Below, piece after piece: positions 15,721 through 24,610 of a DNA stretch of 64,000 bases (positions within the stretch are counted from its first letter, which is position 1; each line of letters begins with the position of its first letter). The notes under the pieces were generated by a model. It was not told the DNA's origin. It worked only from the letters and a program-made list of their open reading frames with translations, and searched no databases. A program made the position numbers and the translations under genes. Where the stretch lies: contig NZ_CP026652.1 of assembly GCF_002946835.1 (NCBI RefSeq), positions 6,324,001-6,388,000 of the forward strand, given 5' to 3'. The stretch is from Streptomyces dengpaensis (GTDB taxonomy: Bacteria > Actinomycetota > Actinomycetes > Streptomycetales > Streptomycetaceae).

Positions 15721-17238
15721 ATGTCACAGGGACCCGGAAGGCAGGAGACCGCACCGCAGATGACGGAACGACCCGCGCAGCGCACCCCCAACCGCCAGCT
15801 CGCCGCGCTCATCGCAGAAGCGGGGTTCTCCAACGCAGGTCTCGCCCGTCGCGTGGACCAGCTCGGCCTCGAACACGGGCTCGATCTCAGATACGACAAG
15901 ACATCGGTGACCCGGTGGCTGCGCGGACAGCAGCCCCGGGGCACCACACCCGCGCTGATCGCCGAGGTGTTCACCCGGCGCCTCGGCCGCCGGCTCAGCG
16001 CCCAGGACCTCGGGCTCGACGCCTGCGCCCCGGTGTACGCGGGCCTGGAGTTCGCCGCGACGCCCGAGGAGGCCGTCGACATCGTCAGTGGGCTGTGGCG
16101 CAAGGACTCCGGCAGCCACGCCGAACTGCGCAAGATCGCCTTCACCCCGGCCGGGCTCGTCGTCCCCAGCCGGGACTGGCTGATCGGCCGGGCCGACGAC
16201 AAGGTCGGCCGCGGCGACCCGGGACCCGTGCGGATCCCGGCGCAGGGCCGCACGGACTCCCCCAAGTCCCCGGCTTCGCCCGAACAGGGGGGACCCCCAT
16301 CCCGGCAGCGCAGCCAGACCGAGCGCGGCCCCGGACAGAAGGTCACCGGCGGCGACATCGCCGCGCTGCGCTCGGTGGGCGAACTCTTCCGCTCCCTCGA
16401 CCACGCGTACGGCGGCGGGCACGCCCGCCAGGCCCTGGTCCGCTACCTGGAGCACGAGGCCGAGCCGATGCTGCGCGGCGCGTACGGCGAGCAGACCGGG
16501 CGGCGCCTGTTCGCCGCCGCCGCCGACCTCACCCGGCTCGCCGGCTGGACCTCGTACGACATCGCCGCGCACGGACTCGCGCAGCGCTACTTCGTCCAGG
16601 CGCTGCGCCTCGCGCAGGCGGCCGGGGACCGGGCGTACGGCTCCTACGTCTTGGTGACGATGAGCCGGCAGGCTGTCCATCTGGGCCATGGGCGGGAGGC
16701 CGTGCAGCTCGCGCGGGTCGCCCAGCAGGGCGCCGGATCGGCGGCGCCCCCCGTGGTGCAAGCGCTGCTGCACGCCGTCGAGGCGCGCGGGCACGGCGTG
16801 CTGGGGGAGGTGCGCGCCTGCACGGCGTCCCTCGTACGCGCCGAGCGCGCCCTGGAGACATCCCGGACCGGCGACGAGGTCCCGTACTGGGCGCGGTTCT
16901 TCGACGAGGCGCAGCTCGCCGACGAGTTCGGGCACTGCCACCGGGACCTTCAGCAGTTCCGCGCCGCGGCGCAGCACGCCGAGCGCTCGCTGCACCTGCG
17001 GGCGCCCGGCTATGCGCGCAGCCGGCTCTTCTGCCGCGTGGTGCTCGCCTCGGCACGGCTCGGGCTCGGAGAGCTCGACCAGGCCTGCCAGTTGGCGGTG
17101 GACGCCGCCGGGCAGGCGGTGGAGATGCGGTCGGTGCGGGCCGTGGAGTACGTGAAGGACTTCGAGCGCCGCCTGGAGCCCTACAAGGACGCGGCACCCG
17201 TACGCGGGTACCGGGAGAAGGTGGCGGCGCTCGGCTGA
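15721..17238 (+). CDS. NsdA-like regulator with HTH-like and TPR regions
   Basis: The 505-residue protein begins with a helical N-terminal region (about 22-100: NRQLAALIAEAGFSNAGLAR, then DKTSVTRWLRGQQPRG) resembling a helix-turn-helix. A long repetitive helical region of tetratricopeptide type follows (about 215-495). NsdA and NsdB of S. coelicolor, negative regulators of sporulation and antibiotics, share this architecture; membership here is an inference from the motifs. A low-complexity linker (about 175-205, PKSPASPEQGGPPSRQR) coincides with a palindromic DNA element and seems to be an insertion. ATG 15760 is an alternative start; neither has a strong ribosome binding site. Confidence 0.75.
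   Translation: MSQGPGRQETAPQMTERPAQRTPNRQLAALIAEAGFSNAGLARRVDQLGLEHGLDLRYDKTSVTRWLRGQQPRGTTPALIAEVFTRRLGRRLSAQDLGLDACAPVYAGLEFAATPEEAVDIVSGLWRKDSGSHAELRKIAFTPAGLVVPSRDWLIGRADDKVGRGDPGPVRIPAQGRTDSPKSPASPEQGGPPSRQRSQTERGPGQKVTGGDIAALRSVGELFRSLDHAYGGGHARQALVRYLEHEAEPMLRGAYGEQTGRRLFAAAADLTRLAGWTSYDIAAHGLAQRYFVQALRLAQAAGDRAYGSYVLVTMSRQAVHLGHGREAVQLARVAQQGAGSAAPPVVQALLHAVEARGHGVLGEVRACTASLVRAERALETSRTGDEVPYWARFFDEAQLADEFGHCHRDLQQFRAAAQHAERSLHLRAPGYARSRLFCRVVLASARLGLGELDQACQLAVDAAGQAVEMRSVRAVEYVKDFERRLEPYKDAAPVRGYREKVAALG
16257..16302 (+). repeat. palindromic element captured inside the NsdA-like gene
   Basis: A C-rich arm, GGCTTCGCCCGAACA and GGGGGGACCCCC form a hairpin-prone cassette of a type I recognise from Streptomyces intergenic regions. 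Here it is translated as a Ser/Pro/Gly linker between the two domains. Confidence 0.5.
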
Positions 17239-17247
17239 GGCGGCGGC

Positions 17248-18573
17248 TCAGGCCGCGGTCTCCAGGGTTTCGTGTAACGGGGCCGCCTGGGCGCCCAGGT
17301 CCGTGAGGAGGGCGTGGGCGGCCCGGCGGGCCGAGTGGAGCGCCCCCTGGACCGTGCTCGTGTCCCGGTGGTCGCCGCACACGTACAGGCCCGCCAGCAG
17401 CCGTACCGGGCGGCGCAGGTCGTGCGGCGGCGGCATCGCCGGGACCGCCTCGGGTTCGTGATGGACCGCGAGGAGTTCCCAGCGGGACGCCGACGTCCGG
17501 TAGAGGCGGGCCAGTTGGGCGCGGACCGCCGCGTCCAGGTGGGCGGCGGCCGGCGGTGTGCCCAGCACGGTCGAGGAGATGAGGGCGCGGCCCGCGGGGG
17601 CGCGCGTCGGGTCGACCTGGCTGATGACCGCGGTGTGCGCCACCGGGCCGCTCCGGTCGGCGTCCAGGAGCAGCGCCGGGTCGGTGAGCGGGGGCTCGTC
17701 CGTGGTGTGGTGCAGGACCGTCACCGGGTGGAAGGCGGGCACGTGCAGCCCCGGCAGCAGGTGGGCGGCGGCGCGGGCTCCGGTCGCGAGCACGATCGCG
17801 CGGCAGGTCAGTTCGCCGTGGTCCTTGGTCGTCACGCTCGTCGTGGAGACCGCGGTGACATCGACGCGCGTGCGGACCGTGCCCGGCGGGAGGGCGGCCG
17901 CGAGGAGCTCCGGGAGCGCGTCGGCGCCGCCCTCCGGCAGACACAGGCGGCCCGTCGCGAAGGAGTGCAGGGCTAGGTCCGCACTGCGGCTGGACGTCTG
18001 CAGGGCCGGGTCGCAGAGGAGCGCGGCGAGGAGGGGGCGCAGAAAGCCGTCGACCGTACGGGCCGGGAGGCCCCGGCTGGTGAGCGCCTGCGCGACGGGT
18101 ACGTCGGGGCGTGCGAGGAGGCGGTCCGGTGCGGTGGTGGCCAGGCGGGCGAGGGCGGAGGCGAGCCGGGACTGGTCCAGCGGGCCGCCGAGGGGGCGAC
18201 GGGGGGCGCTCGCGAGGGCGCGCGCGGTGGTGAGTGCGCCCCTTGCGCTCCGGGGGATGCCGGGGCCGGCGACGCGGTGGTGGCGGCCGTCGCTGTGCAG
18301 CAGGACGCCGGGGGAGAACGGGCGCAGGGTCAGGGAGTTCAGGCCCGGGGTGCGGCGCAGTTCGGGATACGAGGTGGACAGGAGCCGCCCCACTCGGTCC
18401 AGCCGGAAGCCGTCGACCTTCTCCGTGGACATCCGGCCGCCGACGGTCGGGGCCGCCTCCAGGACCCTGGTGGTCAGACCCGCCCTGGTCAGATGCCGGG
18501 CTGCCGCGAGGCCGGCTACTCCGGCTCCCACTATGACGACGTCAACGTCTTCTTGGCGTACGGGCTCTAGCAC
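17248..18573 (-). CDS. FAD-dependent amine oxidase/phytoene desaturase-like protein
   Basis: The 441-residue protein has a dinucleotide-binding fold at its N-terminus (VDVVIVGAGVAGLAAARHL, about 10-28), the following ARVLEA-type strand end (TTRVLEAAPTVGGRMST), and the C-terminal flavin motif YVCGDHRDTSTVQGALHSAR. These place it in the flavin amine-oxidase superfamily; the substrate is unknown. GTG 18573 has GAGGAGG 6 bases upstream. It converges on the NsdA-like gene with only 9 bases between stops and no visible terminator. No carotenoid genes are nearby. Confidence 0.88.
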   Translation of the reverse strand: MLEPVRQEDVDVVIVGAGVAGLAAARHLTRAGLTTRVLEAAPTVGGRMSTEKVDGFRLDRVGRLLSTSYPELRRTPGLNSLTLRPFSPGVLLHSDGRHHRVAGPGIPRSARGALTTARALASAPRRPLGGPLDQSRLASALARLATTAPDRLLARPDVPVAQALTSRGLPARTVDGFLRPLLAALLCDPALQTSSRSADLALHSFATGRLCLPEGGADALPELLAAALPPGTVRTRVDVTAVSTTSVTTKDHGELTCRAIVLATGARAAAHLLPGLHVPAFHPVTVLHHTTDEPPLTDPALLLDADRSGPVAHTAVISQVDPTRAPAGRALISSTVLGTPPAAAHLDAAVRAQLARLYRTSASRWELLAVHHEPEAVPAMPPPHDLRRPVRLLAGLYVCGDHRDTSTVQGALHSARRAAHALLTDLGAQAAPLHETLETAA

Positions 18574-18745
18574 GTGCCCCTCCTCGAGGTTGCGCGGCCG
18601 GTGGGGACGTCATGCCCCCAACAGGCGTAGGGGATACCCGAGTTCGGGTCGAGGGTAGGGGCGGTGGCGGTCGGGGCAAGTGGCGCGGTGGCCGTGCACA
18701 GGCGCATGGGGGTGCATGTGGCCTGCCCGGCGGGGGTGCCCCCTC

Positions 18746-19663
18746 TCACACCAGCGCCGCCCTCAACGCTCCCTCGATCGACGGGAACGCGAACCGGAAC
18801 CCGGACTCCAGAAGCCGCGTGGGCAGGACGCGCTGGCTGCCGAGGGTGTCACCGGCCATGTCGCCGAGGGCGAGACGGAGGAGGGGAGCCGGAGCGGTGA
18901 AGAGGGTGGGGCGGTGCAGCACGCGGCCCATCGCCTCGGTGATCTCACGGTTGGTCAGCGGCTCGGGAGCCGTCACATTCACCGGTCCTGACACCGACTC
19001 CGTATCGATGAGGTGCCGGATCGCGGCCACCTCGTCGTGCAGCGAGACAAAACTCCAGTACTGCCGCCCGTCCCCCATCCGCCCGCCGAGCCCCGCCTTG
19101 AAGAGCGGAAAGAGCTTCCCCCAGGCCCCGCCCCCGCGGGCCACCACAAGGCCCGTACGGACGCAGACCGTACGGACCCCCGCCTCCTGGGCCGGCCCCG
19201 TCGCCTCCTCCCACTCCACACACAGCGAGGGAAGGAACCCGTCCCCGGGCGGCGCCGACTCGTCCACCGCACGCCCGCCCGTGTCCCCGTAGAACCCGAT
19301 CGCACTCCCGTTGACGAACACCCGCGGCGGCTCGTCCAGCGACGCCACCGCCTCGGCGAGCGTCGCCGTCCCCAGCACCCGGCTGTCCCGGATCTTCCGC
19401 TTGTACGCCTCCGTCCAGCGCCGCGAAGCGACCCCGGCCCCCGCGAGGTTGACCACGGCGGCGCAGCCGAGGAGGCCCGCCGCGTCGATCCGCTCCCGCT
19501 CCGGATCCCACCGGACCTCGTTCTTCGCGCGCGGCGCACGGCGGACGAGGCGGACCACCTCGTGTCCGTCCGCGGTCAGGGAGCGCGCCAGCGCCGAACC
19601 GATCAGGCCGGAGGCACCGGCGATCGCGATGCGGGAACCCGGGGCAAGGGGTGAGTGGCTCAT
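18746..19663 (-). CDS. TIGR01777-type NAD-dependent epimerase
   Basis: The 305-residue protein starts with the Rossmann motif IAIAGASGLIGSALARSL (about 11-28). It contains VNLAGAGVASRRWTEAYKRKI, FVNGSAIGFYGDTG (the family's Y-G-D) and a C-terminal DUF1731-like block (LLRLALGDMAGDTLGSQRVLP). Homologues include SulA/YfcH-like proteins; the reaction is unknown. ATG 19663 has AGGAT 5-6 bases upstream. An ATG upstream in frame would overlap the divergent GNAT promoter. Confidence 0.9.
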   Translation of the reverse strand: MSHSPLAPGSRIAIAGASGLIGSALARSLTADGHEVVRLVRRAPRAKNEVRWDPERERIDAAGLLGCAAVVNLAGAGVASRRWTEAYKRKIRDSRVLGTATLAEAVASLDEPPRVFVNGSAIGFYGDTGGRAVDESAPPGDGFLPSLCVEWEEATGPAQEAGVRTVCVRTGLVVARGGGAWGKLFPLFKAGLGGRMGDGRQYWSFVSLHDEVAAIRHLIDTESVSGPVNVTAPEPLTNREITEAMGRVLHRPTLFTAPAPLLRLALGDMAGDTLGSQRVLPTRLLESGFRFAFPSIEGALRAALV

Positions 19664-19744
19664 GGGTTCATCCTGCCCGGACGGAGCGTTCATGCTGCCC
19701 GGACGGAAGGGGAAATGACGGGATGGCCCCTCGTACGGCCCCCG

Positions 19745-19750
19745 TACAGT
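19745..19750 (+). promoter_or_regulatory. -10 hexamer TACAGT, leaderless start at 19758
   Basis: The hexamer is 7 bases from ATG and no Shine-Dalgarno sequence is present. Confidence 0.55.
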
Positions 19751-19757
19751 GATCCGC

Positions 19758-20246
19758 ATGCCAGATCCGTACATACGCGCCGGCGGCCCCGACGACGAGG
19801 ACGTCCTCGGCCGGCTCGATCGCGCCGCCTGGTCCCCGCTGCACGCCGTCCTGCCGCGTCCCCGGCCGCCGTACGCTCCCTTCTTCGGCGAGCGGTCCGG
19901 CCCACGGGACCATCTCGTCGCCGAGCTCGGCCACACGGTCGTCGGCTACATCCGGCTGGTACCTCCGACTCCCCTCGCCTCCAACGCCCATGTGCGCCAG
20001 ATCCAGGGACTGGTCGTCGCCGACGCGGCGCGCGGCGCCGGGGTCGGGCGCGCGCTGCTGCGGGCCGTGCAGGACGAGGCCCGCCGGCAGGGCGCCCGGC
20101 GGATCACGCTGCGCGTCCTCGGGCACAACACCCCGGCGCGCAAGCTGTACGAATCGGAGGGGTTCGCGGTGGAGGGGATCCTGCCCGAGGAGTTCCTGAT
20201 CGACGGGGAGTACGTGGACGACGTACTCATGGGGCGCTCGCTCTGA
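19758..20246 (+). CDS. GNAT-family N-acetyltransferase
   Basis: The 162-residue enzyme has the acetyl-CoA binding core VRQIQGLVVADAARGAGVGRALLRAV (Q/RxxGxG/A form RGAGVG, about 93-98). The C-terminal NTPARKLYESEGF typical of RimI-like members follows. The acceptor is unknown. ATG 19758 is chosen because a -10 element sits 7 bases upstream. It diverges from the epimerase gene. Confidence 0.9.
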   Translation: MPDPYIRAGGPDDEDVLGRLDRAAWSPLHAVLPRPRPPYAPFFGERSGPRDHLVAELGHTVVGYIRLVPPTPLASNAHVRQIQGLVVADAARGAGVGRALLRAVQDEARRQGARRITLRVLGHNTPARKLYESEGFAVEGILPEEFLIDGEYVDDVLMGRSL

Positions 20247-20309
20247 CCGGTTCCGTCGGGAGGCGACGAGGGGCGGCAGGAGGCGAGGAGGGGCACGAGG
20301 TGACGCGGG

Positions 20310-21494
20310 TCAGGAGGCGACGAGGTCGCCCGTGTCCACCGGCGCCGTGGCGTTCGCCGCCTGCCGGGCGTCGCTCGCGACCTCGTCCGCTGTCAGGACG
20401 TACGCCGTCCCGTCGTCCGAGGTCGAGCGGGCGAAGACGACGCCGTACACCTTGCCGTCGGTGGTGAGGAGGGGGCCGCCCGAGTTGCCGGGAAGCACCG
20501 TGGAGCGGATCGCGTAGATGTCGCGGGTGACGGTGTCCGAGTTGTAGATGTTCTGGCCGGTGGCGTTGATGCGGCTCGCGACGGTGGCCGCCTGGAGGTC
20601 GAGGCCGCCGTCCTGCGGGTAGCCCGCCACCACCGCCGAGTCGCCGCGCGTGGCGCTGTCGTCGAAGGAGAGGACGGGCGCCCGCAGACCCGGCACGTAC
20701 AGGACCGCGACGTCCCTCTGCGGGTCGAAGAACACGACCCTGGCCTCGTACGCGGGTCCGACCCCGCCCACCCGGACGGTCGGCTCGTCGATGCCCGCCA
20801 CCACGTGGGCGTTGGTCATCACATGCTCGGACGTGTAGACGAAGCCGCTGCCTTCCCGGCCCTGGCTGCCCGCGAAGCCCTCGACCTTCACCGTGCTCAG
20901 CTTCGCGGCGTTCGCCGCGGCCGCCGTGACGCTGTCCCCAGAGGGCTCCGCGACGCCCGCCGCCGGCTCGTTCTCGAACGGGTTGAAGACCTGCGGGAAG
21001 CCCGCCTCCGTGAGCGCGGAGGTCGCGCGCGAGAACCAGGTGGGCGTGGTTTCCGGCATCGCGTTCTGCACCGCGCCCAGCAGCGCCGAGTTGCGGATCG
21101 ACTGCGTCACCAGCGTCGAGGAGGACGCGCCCAGGACGCTCGCGGCCACCCAGGCCACCAGCAGCACCGCCACCGTGTTCGCCGCCGCCCCGCCGACTCC
21201 GTCGGCCACCCGCAGCGGCCCGCGGTCCAGCTCGCGGCGCAGCTTCAGCGCCAGCCGTCCAGCCAGCTCGTGGCCCACCACCGCGGGTACCAGCACCGTC
21301 AGCACGGCCGTCACGGTCGCACCCGGCGTGCCTGCCGTGACCAGGTCCATCATCCACGGCAGCACCCATACGCCGATGACGGCGCCGCCCACGAAGCCGG
21401 CCAGCGAGACACAGCCGGCGACCAGCCCGCGGCGGTAGCCGGAGGCTGCGTAGACCAGGATCACCAGCATCAGCAGGAGGTCGAGCACGTCCAC
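20310..21494 (-). CDS. MarP-family membrane-anchored serine protease
   Basis: The 394-residue protein has a CvpA-like N-terminal domain with four predicted helices (about 4-125). A periplasm-like trypsin domain follows, with TNAHVV (His), RDVAVL (Asp) and GNSGGP (Ser), a complete triad. Mycobacterial MarP has the same build and is needed for acid and oxidative-stress resistance through cell-wall hydrolase processing. The neighbour on the other side of the divergent region is a peptidoglycan amidase, which could be a partner; this is inference. GTG 21494 has AAAGGCGG upstream. Confidence 0.92.
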   Translation of the reverse strand: MDVLDLLLMLVILVYAASGYRRGLVAGCVSLAGFVGGAVIGVWVLPWMMDLVTAGTPGATVTAVLTVLVPAVVGHELAGRLALKLRRELDRGPLRVADGVGGAAANTVAVLLVAWVAASVLGASSSTLVTQSIRNSALLGAVQNAMPETTPTWFSRATSALTEAGFPQVFNPFENEPAAGVAEPSGDSVTAAAANAAKLSTVKVEGFAGSQGREGSGFVYTSEHVMTNAHVVAGIDEPTVRVGGVGPAYEARVVFFDPQRDVAVLYVPGLRAPVLSFDDSATRGDSAVVAGYPQDGGLDLQAATVASRINATGQNIYNSDTVTRDIYAIRSTVLPGNSGGPLLTTDGKVYGVVFARSTSDDGTAYVLTADEVASDARQAANATAPVDTGDLVAS

Positions 21495-21550
21495 GGAGCC
21501 GCCTTTCTCTCGGGCCCCTTAGTACGCGCGGGGCGGGCCCAGTGATCAGA

Positions 21551-21619
21551 CACGCGCGCGTGGCCCCGGGAAAGCGGCCACGCGTGCGCGGATACATAAA
21601 AACGTCCCGGACCGGGACG
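21551..21619. promoter_or_regulatory. two inverted repeats in the marP-type / amidase divergent region
   Basis: One stem pairs CGCGCGTGGCC with GGCCACGCGTG (21553-21588). A second is CGTCCCGGACCGGGACG (21603-21619). They could be operators or a terminator; no family is recognised. Confidence 0.4.
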
Positions 21620-21763
21620 ATGGTTCCACCAGGTGGCACATCGCACATCGCGGAGGGAACGGACCCGGGTCAGGGTGGGTCCCATGCGTGTCTTCCGGAG
21701 GACGCGGGGGGCCCGAGTGGGAGCTCGGGGATGGGCGTCGCGTGCGGTGCGGTCGGGGCGGGT

Positions 21764-21874
21764 GCGTGGGGCTCGCGCGATGCGTGGGGCCCGTGCGGTG
21801 CTTGGGCCTCGCGCGGGGCATCGGACTCGTGCGGCGCGTGGGGTTCATGATGCGGCGTATGGGGTTCGTGCGCC
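21764..21874 (+). repeat. five to six degenerate 18-bp tandem repeats
   Basis: The unit resembles GCGTGGGGCTCGTGCGGT and repeats at an 18-base period from 21764, with a 3-base slip before the last copy. It lies directly upstream of the amidase start, or inside its N-terminus if translation begins at ATG 21684. There it would encode Arg-rich six-residue repeats (RGARAM-like). Confidence 0.65.
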
Positions 21875-21941
21875 GTGGGGCGTGCGGTGGTGGGCGGGCG
21901 CAGGGACCGCGCGCGCCGGGCAGTTCACCTCGGGTGTGCGG

Positions 21942-22697
21942 ATGCCGCGGGCGGTCCTCGTGGCGCTCGGGTGCGTGCCCGGGATCGCCGCCGTCGTGGC
22001 GCTCGTCATGTGCGCGGTCGGGGTGGAGCGGGTCCACGTCGACACGCCGCCGGTCGCCGCGCCGCGGCCCGCCGTGACCGTCCAATCGGCGGCCCGGCCG
22101 CCCATCGTGCCGCGGTCGCGATGGCTGGACGCCGCGAGCACGCACGGCCAGCCGCCGCCCCGCTACGACGACCGGGTCGTCGCGATCTTCGTCCATCACA
22201 CCGACTCGCCGAACGGGTACGACTGCGCCGAGGCGCCCCGCGTCATCCGCGACCTCTACGCCGGGCAGACCGGCGCCAAGCAGTGGGACGACATCGGCTA
22301 CAACTTCCTCGTCGACCGCTGCGGGACCATCTACGAGGGCCGCGCGGGCGGTGTCGACCGGCCCGTCACCGGGGCGCACGCGCAGGGGTTCAACCACCGG
22401 ACCGCCGGGGTCGCGGCCATCGGCACGTTCACGGCGGGTACGCCGGTGCCGCGGGCGATGACCGAGGCGATCGCGGCGTTGGTCGCGTGGAAGCTGGGGA
22501 TGTCGGGGGTGGATCCGCGGGGTGAGGTGCGGTTGGTGTCCAGCAACAACCACAGCCGCTTCCGGGCCGGGACCGCTGCCGAGTTGCCCGTGGTGGCGGG
22601 CCACAACGAGGGCTTCATGACCACCTGCCCGGGCCGCGCCCTGACGGCCCGCCTCCCCGAGATCCGGGAGCGGGCGGCCCGGCTGCAGGGGCGGTGA
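21942..22697 (+). CDS. PGRP-type N-acetylmuramoyl-L-alanine amidase
   Basis: The 251-residue protein has an N-terminal membrane/signal segment (about 5-27: VLVALGCVPGIAAVVALVMCAVG). A peptidoglycan-recognition amidase domain follows: FVHHTDSPNGYDC (zinc His), DIGYNFLVDRCGTIYEGRAGG, and GHNEGFMTTCPG (second zinc His and Cys). It should cleave the lactyl-amide bond of peptidoglycan outside the membrane. The start is uncertain: ATG 21942 gives a clean signal segment; ATG 21684 would add 86 Arg-rich repetitive residues. No strong ribosome binding site is seen at either. Confidence 0.88.
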   Translation: MPRAVLVALGCVPGIAAVVALVMCAVGVERVHVDTPPVAAPRPAVTVQSAARPPIVPRSRWLDAASTHGQPPPRYDDRVVAIFVHHTDSPNGYDCAEAPRVIRDLYAGQTGAKQWDDIGYNFLVDRCGTIYEGRAGGVDRPVTGAHAQGFNHRTAGVAAIGTFTAGTPVPRAMTEAIAALVAWKLGMSGVDPRGEVRLVSSNNHSRFRAGTAAELPVVAGHNEGFMTTCPGRALTARLPEIRERAARLQGR

Positions 22698-22785
22698 GTT
22701 TTTCGCCCCCTCCGCCCCTGCCCTTTCCCGTCCCTTGGGGGCTCCGCCCCCAAACCCCCGCTCCTCAAGCGCCGGAGGGGGCTGA
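22698..22785 (+). repeat. dispersed GC-rich element, copy B
   Basis: It contains all blocks of the family: TTTTTCGCCCCCTCCGCCCC, CCCTTTCCCGTCCC, GGGGGCTCCGCCCCC, AAACCCCCGCTCCTCAAGCG and CCGGAGGGGG. It lies immediately after the amidase stop, in a convergent junction, where it could also stop transcription. Confidence 0.8.
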
Positions 22786-22825
22786 ACTTACCCAAGCGCT
22801 GCTTACCCAAGCGCTCGACGCGGCA

Positions 22826-23344
22826 TCAGTCCTTGAAGCGCTCCCACAGCTTGGGGTAGCGCTCCGCGATGACCGACTCGTTCTCGAAGTCGAGCGGTGT
22901 GCCCTTGGGCTCGGCGGGTGCGGGCGGGATGCCCAGGTCGGGCGCGACGGTGCCGGTGAGCTGTTCGTACGCCTCGTCCGCCGCGTAGCCGAGCTCCTCG
23001 CCGTCGCCGTCGATCTCCTCGTCGAAGTCGTCCAGGAGGTCGGCGAGCGCGTCCGGATCGTGCACCGCGCCCTCGAAGACCTCCCGGCCCTGGCCGATCA
23101 GCCAGCAGCGGAAGAAGTCGAAGGCGTCGTCGCTGGCGCCGTCGAGCAGCACCCAGGCGGCGCCCCACAGGTCCCAGCGGTACGAGCGGTTGTAGCGGGC
23201 CTCGAAGTGGCGGGCGAAGTCGAGGACCGCGTCCGGGTCCAGCTGGACGAGCCGCTCCACGAGCAGGTCGGCCTGTTCCTCGGGGTCGCCCTCCGCGGCC
23301 TCGCGGGTCGTGTCCACCAGCTCCCAGAACTCCGTCTCGTCCAT
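22826..23344 (-). CDS. DUF4240 protein
   Basis: The 172-residue acidic protein opens MDETEFWELVDTTREAAEGD, the hallmark of DUF4240. It continues with FARHFEARYNRSYRWDLWGAAWVLLDGASDDAF and FRCWLIGQGREVFEGA. The family is cytoplasmic and of unknown function. ATG 23344 directly follows an in-frame GTG at 23347. No membrane segment is present. It lies between two transcription units with a dispersed repeat just downstream. Confidence 0.9.
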   Translation of the reverse strand: MDETEFWELVDTTREAAEGDPEEQADLLVERLVQLDPDAVLDFARHFEARYNRSYRWDLWGAAWVLLDGASDDAFDFFRCWLIGQGREVFEGAVHDPDALADLLDDFDEEIDGDGEELGYAADEAYEQLTGTVAPDLGIPPAPAEPKGTPLDFENESVIAERYPKLWERFKD

Positions 23345-23447
23345 CACGGGTCAAGCATCGGGCCTGGACGGGAGGGGCGCACGTGGAGTGGTGCAGATTG
23401 TTATGCGTGCACATGCCGAAGGTAAAACCGCCGGGTTCGTACGCATT

Positions 23448-24491
23448 TCATGCCGGGTTCGTAGGCATTTCAAGGGCGAGGTGACCCGTATTCAGGGCAC
23501 GTTCACCCGTAGAGCGCGGTTCGCTGTACAGCGCCGCCAGCCGGGCCGCGTCCCGCGCGAAAAGGTGACGGAGCGCCGCCGGGGCGAGTATCTCCACATC
23601 CGGACCGAGTCCGGTGAGCTGGGTGTGCGCGACCTCCTCGGACTCGACGGGAAGCGTGACGGTCACCCAGCCCCTGCCGTCGGGGGCACCGGCCGCCTCC
23701 AGGGACTCTCTCGCGGACGCGGGATCAACGACGTACGGAAGTCGTCGTATGCCGTCCGGGGACAGCCGTACGACGACCTCGGCGCGCAGGATGGACCGCG
23801 CGAATTCCTCGGCCCGCTCCGCCCAGAACCCGGGCAGGTCGAATGCGCCGTCCCGGCGGAAGCGCTCCTCGCCGGCGTCGACCGCGCTGAACCGGTCGAT
23901 CCGGTACACCCGGAAGGACCCCGCCTCCGGGACCCGCGCGCACAGGTACCAGACGCCCGCCTTGAGCACGAGCCCGTACGGCTCCAGTGTCCGCTCCACC
24001 TCCGTCTCGCCCCGTCGGTAGCGCGCGACGACCGGCCGGTCGTCCCACACCGCGTCCGCGACGGAGGGCAGCAGCTCGGGCGTCTCGGGCTCGCTGAACC
24101 AGGCGGGCGCGTCCAGATGGAAGCGCTGCGCCGCCGTCCGCGAGGCGTCGCGCACGGAGGGGAGGAGCGCCGCCGACACCTTCAGCCGGGCCGCCGACGC
24201 CGTGTCCTCCAGGCCCATTTCGCGCAGTGCCCCCGGTACGCCGCTCAGGAACAGTGCCTCGGCCTCACTGCGGGCCAGGCCGGTCAGCCGTGTCCTGTAT
24301 CCGCCGATGAGCCGGTACCCCCCGGCCCGCCCGCGGTCCGCGTACACCGGAACGCCCGCTTCCGAGAGCGCCTGCGCGTCCCGCGTGATCGTCCGTTCGG
24401 ACACCTCCAGCTCCGCCGCCAGTTCGGCGGCGGTCATGGAGGGCCGGGACTGAAGGAGCAGCACCATCTTGATGAGCCGGGCAGCGCGCAT
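23448..24491 (-). CDS. WYL-domain HTH regulator (DeoR/YafY type)
   Basis: The 347-residue protein has an N-terminal winged helix (MRAARLIKMVLLLQSRPSMTAAELA, then VSERTITRDAQALSEAGVPVYADRGRAGGY). A WYL domain follows in which the key motif appears as VLKAGVWYLCARV with DRFSAVDAG. WYL domains sense small ligands, often nucleic acid-derived. ATG 24500 is an alternative start. No adjacent target gene suggests its regulon. Two dispersed elements in inverted order separate it from aceE. Confidence 0.92.
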   Translation of the reverse strand: MRAARLIKMVLLLQSRPSMTAAELAAELEVSERTITRDAQALSEAGVPVYADRGRAGGYRLIGGYRTRLTGLARSEAEALFLSGVPGALREMGLEDTASAARLKVSAALLPSVRDASRTAAQRFHLDAPAWFSEPETPELLPSVADAVWDDRPVVARYRRGETEVERTLEPYGLVLKAGVWYLCARVPEAGSFRVYRIDRFSAVDAGEERFRRDGAFDLPGFWAERAEEFARSILRAEVVVRLSPDGIRRLPYVVDPASARESLEAAGAPDGRGWVTVTLPVESEEVAHTQLTGLGPDVEILAPAALRHLFARDAARLAALYSEPRSTGERALNTGHLALEMPTNPA

Positions 24492-24524
24492 GACCTTCAT
24501 GATGCCGGGGTGGGGGTGGGGTGG

Positions 24525-24604
24525 GTTTTTCGCCCCCTCCGCCCCTTCCCGTCCCGATCCCGGGGCTCCGCCCCAGACCCCGCTCCTCAAACGCCGGAGG
24601 GGCT
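24525..24604 (+). repeat. dispersed GC-rich element, copy C
   Basis: Blocks run in the same orientation as the copy at 22698 (TTTTTCGCCCCC to AAACGCCGGAGGGGC). It is paired head to head with the reverse copy at 24611. Confidence 0.8.
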
Positions 24605-24610
24605 ATTTCT

